From NCBI GenBank assembly GCA_900550525.1, contig URSN01000025.1, positions 1 to 18,938 of the forward strand: a stretch of 18,938 nucleotides of DNA, written 5' to 3'. Source of the stretch: an uncultured Eubacteriales bacterium (GTDB lineage Bacteria; Bacillota; Clostridia; Christensenellales; CAG-138). Of the stretch, positions 14,910 to 18,938 are shown piece after piece. Positions within the stretch are counted from its first letter, which is position 1; each line of letters starts with the position of its first letter. A model generated the notes under the pieces. The model made no database searches. It was given only the letters and a program-made list of their open reading frames with translations, and had not been told where the DNA came from. The translations under genes and the position numbers were made by a program.

Positions 14910-15090
14910 GGTGTGTGTACGGGCCTGCGCGGCCCGGAAGCGCCCTGCGGCGCGCGCACGGCAGCCGGCAGGAACGCCGCGCGGCATAGGCGAAGGAGCC
15001 CAAGCAGCGCGTAAGCACACAGCGGCATGCGGAACGCGCGGGGCCCCCGCGCCCTGCGGCAGGGCCTGCGCCGCGCAGAGGAGGAACGGT

Positions 15091-15495
15091 ATGAACATCG
15101 CACAGATCATGATCCCCAAGGTGTGCACCGTGTTTTTGCACGAGCACAACACCGTCCGGCAGGGCCTGGAGGTGATGACGCGCAACGGCTATTCGGCCAT
15201 CCCCGTGCTCGACGAGGCGGGCGGCTATGTGGGCAGCGTGTCGGAGGGGGACTTCCTGCGGCACGTCATGGCCGTCGGCACGACGGAGCGGCGCGCCCAT
15301 GAGCAGGACCGCATCGCCTCGCTGGTGCGGCGCGATTTCTGCCCGCCGCTGAGCATCGAGGCCGAGGACGCCACGGTGATCGAGGCGATCATGAACCAGA
15401 ACTTCGTGCCCATCGTGGACGACCGCGGCGCGCTGTGCGGCATCCTGACGCGCCGCGCGGTGATCGGCTACCTGGCCAGGGCGGCCGTCCGCTGA
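15091..15495 (+). CDS. CBS-pair domain protein
   Basis: A 134-residue protein made of two CBS motifs and nothing else: residues about 1-60 (IMIPKVCTVFLHEHNTV, then YSAIPVLDEAGGYVGSVSEGDFLR) and 75-132 (NFVPIVDDRGALCGILTRRAVIGYL). CBS pairs bind adenosine nucleotides or S-adenosylmethionine and usually act as sensors. There is no attached catalytic domain, so it would act on a partner. The ATG at 15091 follows GAGGAGGAA; upstream in-frame codons belong to low-complexity intergenic sequence. It may be transcribed with the permease by readthrough or on its own; no clear promoter was found before it. A link to nucleobase uptake is guesswork from adjacency. Confidence 0.85.
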   Translation: MNIAQIMIPKVCTVFLHEHNTVRQGLEVMTRNGYSAIPVLDEAGGYVGSVSEGDFLRHVMAVGTTERRAHEQDRIASLVRRDFCPPLSIEAEDATVIEAIMNQNFVPIVDDRGALCGILTRRAVIGYLARAAVR

Positions 15496-15518
15496 GGGCG
15501 CGCAGGCGCAAACAACAG

Positions 15519-15552
15519 TACGCCGCGCGGCACCTCAGTGCCGCGCGGCGTA
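15519..15552. terminator. Perfect 15-pair hairpin between convergent operons
   Basis: TACGCCGCGCGGCAC at 15519-15533 pairs with its exact complement at 15538-15552 around a 4-base loop. It lies 23 bases after the CBS gene and is the first strong hairpin met by transcripts leaving potD. On the minus strand it is followed by CTGTTGTTTG, so it probably works best as the pot-operon terminator, possibly in both directions. Confidence 0.6.
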
Positions 15553-15617
15553 TACGATAGTACGCTGTCAGCGCGGGCCGCGGCCGCCGGGGCCCGCGCC
15601 CATCGTGGGGCCGCGCC

Positions 15618-15746
15618 GCCCGCCTCAGCCGGGGCGGGCCCTGCCTCGCCGCCGTGGGAGCGTATCGCCCACATCAGCCGGAGCCGCGCCCGCTGTGCAA
15701 GCACATCGCCCGCTTCAGCCGGGGATACGCCCGCCTCAGCCGGGGC
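15618..15746. repeat. Four imperfect copies of an 18-base GC-rich motif downstream of potD
   Basis: The core GCCCGCCTCAGCCGGGGC is seen at 15618-15635 and 15729-15746 (identical), with variants at 15667-15684 and 15708-15725. All share TCAGCCGG. Spacing is irregular (49, 41 and 21 bases), so it is a dispersed cluster rather than a strict tandem array, and not a CRISPR. It lies in the 3' region of the pot transcript. Function unknown. Confidence 0.55.
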
Positions 15747-15761
15747 AGGCCCATGCGCGCG

Positions 15762-16805
15762 TCAGGCGGCCTTGATCTTCGTCCACGCGTCGGAGAACAC
15801 GGTGACGAAATCCCCGAGGTCGTGGAACACGGTGCAGCGGTCGAGCACCTCCTGCGGCGGGTTGAACGTCTCGTCGGCCTTGAACTCCTCGTCGAGCAGC
15901 TCGAGCGCCGCCTTGTTGGGCGAGCAGTAGTAGATGTACTCGGCGTTCTGCCTGGCGACCTCCGCGTCGCACAGGAAGTTGATGAACGCCTCCGCCTCTT
16001 CGGTGTGCTGCGAGGTCTTGGGGATGATGATGTTGTCGAACCAGAGGTTGCTGCCCTCCTTGGGCACCACGTAGGCCAGGTCCTCGTTTTCGGCGATGGC
16101 CATCAGCGCGTCGCCCGAATACGTCACGCACATGGCCGCCGTGCTGTTGACCAGCTCCATCTTGGCGTCGTCCGTCAGGTAGGCGCGCACGAGCGGCTTT
16201 TGCGCGATGAGCGCCTCCTGCGCGGCGAGCACCTCCTCCTCGCTGCGGGTGTTGATGTCGTAGCCCAGGCGGATGAGCGTGATGCCGATGGTGTCGCGCA
16301 CGCTGTCGTACATGATGATCTGCCCGGCGTATTTCTCATCCCACAGGATGTCCCACGAATCGACCGGTTCGTCCACCATCGTCGTGTTGTACAGGATGCC
16401 CACCGTACCCCAGAAATACGGCACGGAATAGCGGTTCTCCGGGTCGAAGGACAGGTCGAGGAAGCGCTCGTCGATGTTGGCGAGGTTCGGGATATTGTCC
16501 TTGTTGAGCTCGTGCAGCAGGTCCTGCTCGATCAGCCGCTCGATCAGGTAGTCCGACGGCACGCAGATGTCGTAGATGCAGTCGGGCGCGGCCAGCTTGA
16601 CGAGCATCTCCTCGTTGCTGGTCATGGTGGAGTACTTGACCTGGATGCCGGTCTCCTCCTCAAACTGGTCGATCAGCGCCGGGTCGATATAGTCGCCCCA
16701 GTTGAGCACGTTGAGCGTGACCGCTTCCTCGCCGCCGCAGGCGGCCAGCGGCAGCGCGGCGAGCAGCGCGAGCGCGGCCAGGATCAGTCGTTTTGCCAGT
16801 TTCAT
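15762..16805 (-). CDS. potD: Spermidine/putrescine ABC transporter substrate-binding lipoprotein
   Basis: A 347-residue extracytoplasmic binding protein that captures polyamines and hands them to PotBC. The N terminus is a lipoprotein signal: basic MKLAKR, a hydrophobic stretch, and the lipobox LAAC with Cys23 as the lipid-bearing residue. The mature part starts with the PotD-type LNVLNWGDYIDPALIDQFEEETGIQVKYS, followed by YFWGTVGILYNTTMV and GSNLWFDNIIIPKTS, all typical of this family. The GGAGG-type ribosome site (AGGAGGG) lies before the ATG. It is the last gene of potABCD, 56 bases after potC. Specificity for spermidine or putrescine cannot be separated by eye. Confidence 0.93.
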   Translation of the reverse strand: MKLAKRLILAALALLAALPLAACGGEEAVTLNVLNWGDYIDPALIDQFEEETGIQVKYSTMTSNEEMLVKLAAPDCIYDICVPSDYLIERLIEQDLLHELNKDNIPNLANIDERFLDLSFDPENRYSVPYFWGTVGILYNTTMVDEPVDSWDILWDEKYAGQIIMYDSVRDTIGITLIRLGYDINTRSEEEVLAAQEALIAQKPLVRAYLTDDAKMELVNSTAAMCVTYSGDALMAIAENEDLAYVVPKEGSNLWFDNIIIPKTSQHTEEAEAFINFLCDAEVARQNAEYIYYCSPNKAALELLDEEFKADETFNPPQEVLDRCTVFHDLGDFVTVFSDAWTKIKAA

Positions 16806-16861
16806 CTCAGTTCCCTCCTGTTTTCCCAGAGTGTGGTGTATCGCTTCAAGGCCCGCGCGCG

Positions 16862-17671
16862 TCAGCGCCGGGGGCCGAGCTTGTTCTCCTGCGCCTCGCG
16901 CCGCCGCTCCTCGCGGATGCTGCGGATGTTGACGATGAGCAGCAGCGTGACCACCGGCACGAACAGGATCGTGGACAGGGCCGGGTTCACGCCGCGGCGC
17001 GCGCTGGCATAGATGTACATGGACAGATTGTCCACGCCGTTGCCGGCGAAGAAGCTGACCACAAAATCGTCGATCGACAGCGTAAACGCCAGGATCGCCC
17101 CGGAGATGATGCCCGGCAGGATGTCCGGGATCACCACGCGCCAGAGCGCCATCAGCGGCGTGCAGCCAAGGTCGAGCGCCGCCTCGTACAGCGCGTCGGA
17201 GCTCTGGCGCAGCCGGGGCAGCACGGAGAAGATCACATACGGCAGGTTGAACGTGATGTGCGCGATGAGCAGGCGCACATAGCCGTTGCGCAGGCCGATC
17301 ACCAGGAACAGCAGCATCAGCGAGATGCCCGTCACCAGGTCCGGGTTGACCATCGGCAGCTGCGAGAGGTTCTCGATGACCATGCGCCGCCGCTTCTTCA
17401 TCGCGTGCAGGCCGATGGCCGCGGCCGTGCCGAGCACCGTGGCCGCGAGCGAGGAGAGCACCGCCAGCGTGACCGTCACCACGATGGCGTCCGTGATCTC
17501 CGAGGTGTTCAGCAGCTGCTCGTACCAGTTGAGCGTGAACCCCGTCCAGTGGCCGAGCGTCTTGCTCGAATTGAACGAGAACACGATCAGGATCAGGATC
17601 GGCGCGTACAGGAACAGCAGGATCAGCCCGATGTACGTGCCCTTGAAAAACGTGCGAAGGCGCTTTACCAT
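16862..17671 (-). CDS. potC: Spermidine/putrescine ABC transporter permease
   Basis: A 269-residue membrane permease with about six membrane segments. The cytoplasmic EAA loop that docks the ATPase is seen as EAALDLGCTPLMALWRVVIPDILPG. The ATG at 17671 is chosen because it overlaps the potB stop by a few bases (ATGGTAA), the usual coupling in pot operons; longer in-frame starts would run through potB in the wrong frame. The C terminus ends in a charged, Arg-rich tail. It forms the membrane channel with PotB. Confidence 0.93.
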   Translation of the reverse strand: MVKRLRTFFKGTYIGLILLFLYAPILILIVFSFNSSKTLGHWTGFTLNWYEQLLNTSEITDAIVVTVTLAVLSSLAATVLGTAAAIGLHAMKKRRRMVIENLSQLPMVNPDLVTGISLMLLFLVIGLRNGYVRLLIAHITFNLPYVIFSVLPRLRQSSDALYEAALDLGCTPLMALWRVVIPDILPGIISGAILAFTLSIDDFVVSFFAGNGVDNLSMYIYASARRGVNPALSTILFVPVVTLLLIVNIRSIREERRREAQENKLGPRR

Positions 17672-18450
17672 ATCCGTCCGCCCCCTTCCGCCTCGCGGCC
17701 GCCGGCGCGCTCCGCCCGGCGCATCACGGCCATGCTCAGCAGCACGCACACCATCAGGATGATGGCCAGCGCGCTGCCCGCGCTCCACGCCTGTTCGGTG
17801 ATGAAGCGCATGTAGATCAGGTCGCCGTAGAGCATGGTCTTGCCGCCGCCGAGCAGCTGCGAGATGGCGAACGTCGTCGTGGACGGGATGAACACCATCG
17901 TCACGCCCGACACGATGCCGGACACGGACAGCGGCAGCACCACGCGCAGAAACGTCCGCGCGCCGTTTGCGCCCAGGTCCTGCGCCGCCTCGACGTAGCT
18001 CGCGTCCAGCTTCATCAGCACCGTGTAGATCGGCAGGATCATGAACGGCAGGAAGTTGTACACCATGCCCAGCAGCACCGCGCCCTCCGTATACAGGAAG
18101 TTGGAGAACGCGCCGAGCAGCACCTTCCACGCATACGTGCGCAGCAGGAAGTTCATCCACATCGGCACGATGAAGAACACCGACAGCAGCGTGGCCGTCG
18201 CCCGCTTCATGCGCGAGAGCAGGTACGCTGCCGGATAGCCGATGAGCAGGCACAGCACCGTCGTGTACAGCGCCAGGCGCACCGAATCGAGCAGCACGCG
18301 CAGGTTGGATACGTCCAGCGCCGCCACGAGGTTGTCAAACGTGAAGCTCCCGTCGCTGGTGAACGCATAGTAGAGGATCAGCAGCATGGGCGACAGGATG
18401 AAGATCAGCATCCATACCAGGTATGGGCCGGCAAACATGGTCCGCTTCAA
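17665..18450 (-). CDS. potB: Spermidine/putrescine ABC transporter permease
   Basis: A 261-residue permease with about six membrane segments and the EAA loop EAAQDLGANGARTFLRVVLPLS. The start is TTG at 18450, supported by GGAGGGAGG ending 7 bases before it; the alternative ATG four codons in (18438) has no such site. It starts 22 bases after the potA stop and overlaps potC, so potA-B-C-D form one operon reading on the minus strand. It pairs with PotC in the inner membrane. Confidence 0.92.
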   Translation of the reverse strand: MKRTMFAGPYLVWMLIFILSPMLLILYYAFTSDGSFTFDNLVAALDVSNLRVLLDSVRLALYTTVLCLLIGYPAAYLLSRMKRATATLLSVFFIVPMWMNFLLRTYAWKVLLGAFSNFLYTEGAVLLGMVYNFLPFMILPIYTVLMKLDASYVEAAQDLGANGARTFLRVVLPLSVSGIVSGVTMVFIPSTTTFAISQLLGGGKTMLYGDLIYMRFITEQAWSAGSALAIILMVCVLLSMAVMRRAERAGGREAEGGGRIW

Positions 18451-18472
18451 TGGCTCGCCTCCCTCCGCGCGC

Positions 18473-18938
18473 TCACGCGCCGTGCGACACGGCGATGGCC
18501 CCGGGCCGCACGCGGACGCCCGTCTCCTCGCCGGTCTCCATGATGTCGTCCGCGCGGGCGATCCAGTCCTCCTCGCCGCAGGTCACGGTCACCTCATAGT
18601 GCGTGCCGAGGAACATGCACGCCTTGACAAAGCCGGTCAGCTCCGCATCCTGCGGGGCGATCAGCTCCACGTCCGCCGGCTGGATCTGCACGAGCACGGG
18701 CTCGCGGCTGGCAAACCCCTCGCCAAGGGCGCAGGCAAAATCGTGCCCGCCGAAGGTGACGAAGCCGTCCTCCGGGTAGGCCACCGCGTCGAAGATGTTC
18801 ATCGAGCGCGTTTTCTTCATCACGTGGAACGCGTCCGGCGGGAGCGAGAGCCCCACCTCGTCGCCCACGGCCACATAGTCCGTCGTGTGCACGACCCATT
18901 CGTAGCCGCCGCAGTCCACGTCCCCCTCGTAGAGCACG
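18473..18938 (-). CDS. potA: Polyamine ABC transporter ATPase, C-terminal part (cut by window edge)
   Basis: Only the last ~155 residues are inside the window; the Walker and signature motifs of the ATPase lie beyond position 18938. What is visible is the regulatory TOBE-type beta-barrel region: IQPADVELIAPQDAELTGFVKACMFLG, then YEVTVTCGEEDWIARADD and VRVRPGAIAV. This form is usual for PotA and relatives. The call rests on this domain plus the directly following potB, potC and potD genes. The operon promoter must lie outside the window. Confidence 0.85.
   Translation of the reverse strand, partial: VLYEGDVDCGGYEWVVHTTDYVAVGDEVGLSLPPDAFHVMKKTRSMNIFDAVAYPEDGFVTFGGHDFACALGEGFASREPVLVQIQPADVELIAPQDAELTGFVKACMFLGTHYEVTVTCGEEDWIARADDIMETGEETGVRVRPGAIAVSHGA

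Noticed and set aside
15618..15746. CRISPR array
   Set aside because: Motif copies are only 18 bases and imperfect, spacing is irregular (49, 41, 21), and no cas gene is near.
16862..18253. 463-residue version of PotC starting inside potB
   Set aside because: The extra ~194 residues are potB DNA read in the wrong frame; the ATG at 17671 gives the normal 269-residue permease.

Overview
The window looks like a chromosomal segment of a GC-rich anaerobic Firmicute, most likely a gut-type Clostridia (Bacillota). The reasons are strong GGAGG ribosome sites, sigma-A promoters with TATAAT-like -10 boxes and 17-base spacers, an oxamate-carbamoyltransferase-type (FdrA/AllG/AllH) gene set, an ATP-type phosphofructokinase and a PotABCD polyamine importer. 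The taxonomic call is an inference; there is no rRNA or tRNA gene, phage, IS element or CRISPR array to support it further.

Layout. (1) 1-528, minus strand: the N-terminal half of pfkA, with its own promoter at 575-603. (2) 529-1074: a non-coding divergent region ending in a sigma-A promoter (982-1010). (3) 1075-7284, plus strand: a probable operon of a GNAT-like protein, a thiolase-fold protein lacking both thiolase cysteines, a DUF35 zinc-ribbon/OB protein, AllH (DUF2877), FdrA/AllF and AllG (DUF1116). (4) 7442-8912: its own promoter, a metal-dependent cyclase-family hydrolase, a terminator hairpin, and a small unknown membrane protein. (5) 9168-12857: a three-subunit molybdenum hydroxylase (FAD, 2Fe-2S and Mo subunits). 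(6) 13128-15495: a promoter with a long leader, a UraA-type NCS2 permease and a CBS-pair protein. (7) 15762-18938, minus strand: potD, potC, potB and the C-terminal part of potA, converging on the catabolic cluster.

Reading of the cluster. Genes 1075-14826 look like one catabolic module for an N-heterocycle. The permease carries the two glutamates of uracil transporters. The molybdenum hydroxylase would hydroxylate the ring, the cyclase-family hydrolase would open a cyclic amide, and FdrA/AllG/AllH would split a ureido acid to carbamoyl phosphate plus an amide. The best-fitting hypothesis is an anaerobic oxidative pyrimidine route: uracil to barbiturate to ureidomalonate, then transfer of the carbamoyl group to phosphate. 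Ureidomalonate is the one-carbon-longer homologue of oxalurate, the known FdrA/AllG/AllH-type substrate. The CoA-type proteins (GNAT-like, cysteine-less thiolase, DUF35) could deal with the remaining C3 acid. The substrate is not proven by sequence, and no carbamate kinase, molybdenum-cofactor insertion gene or dedicated regulator lies in the window.
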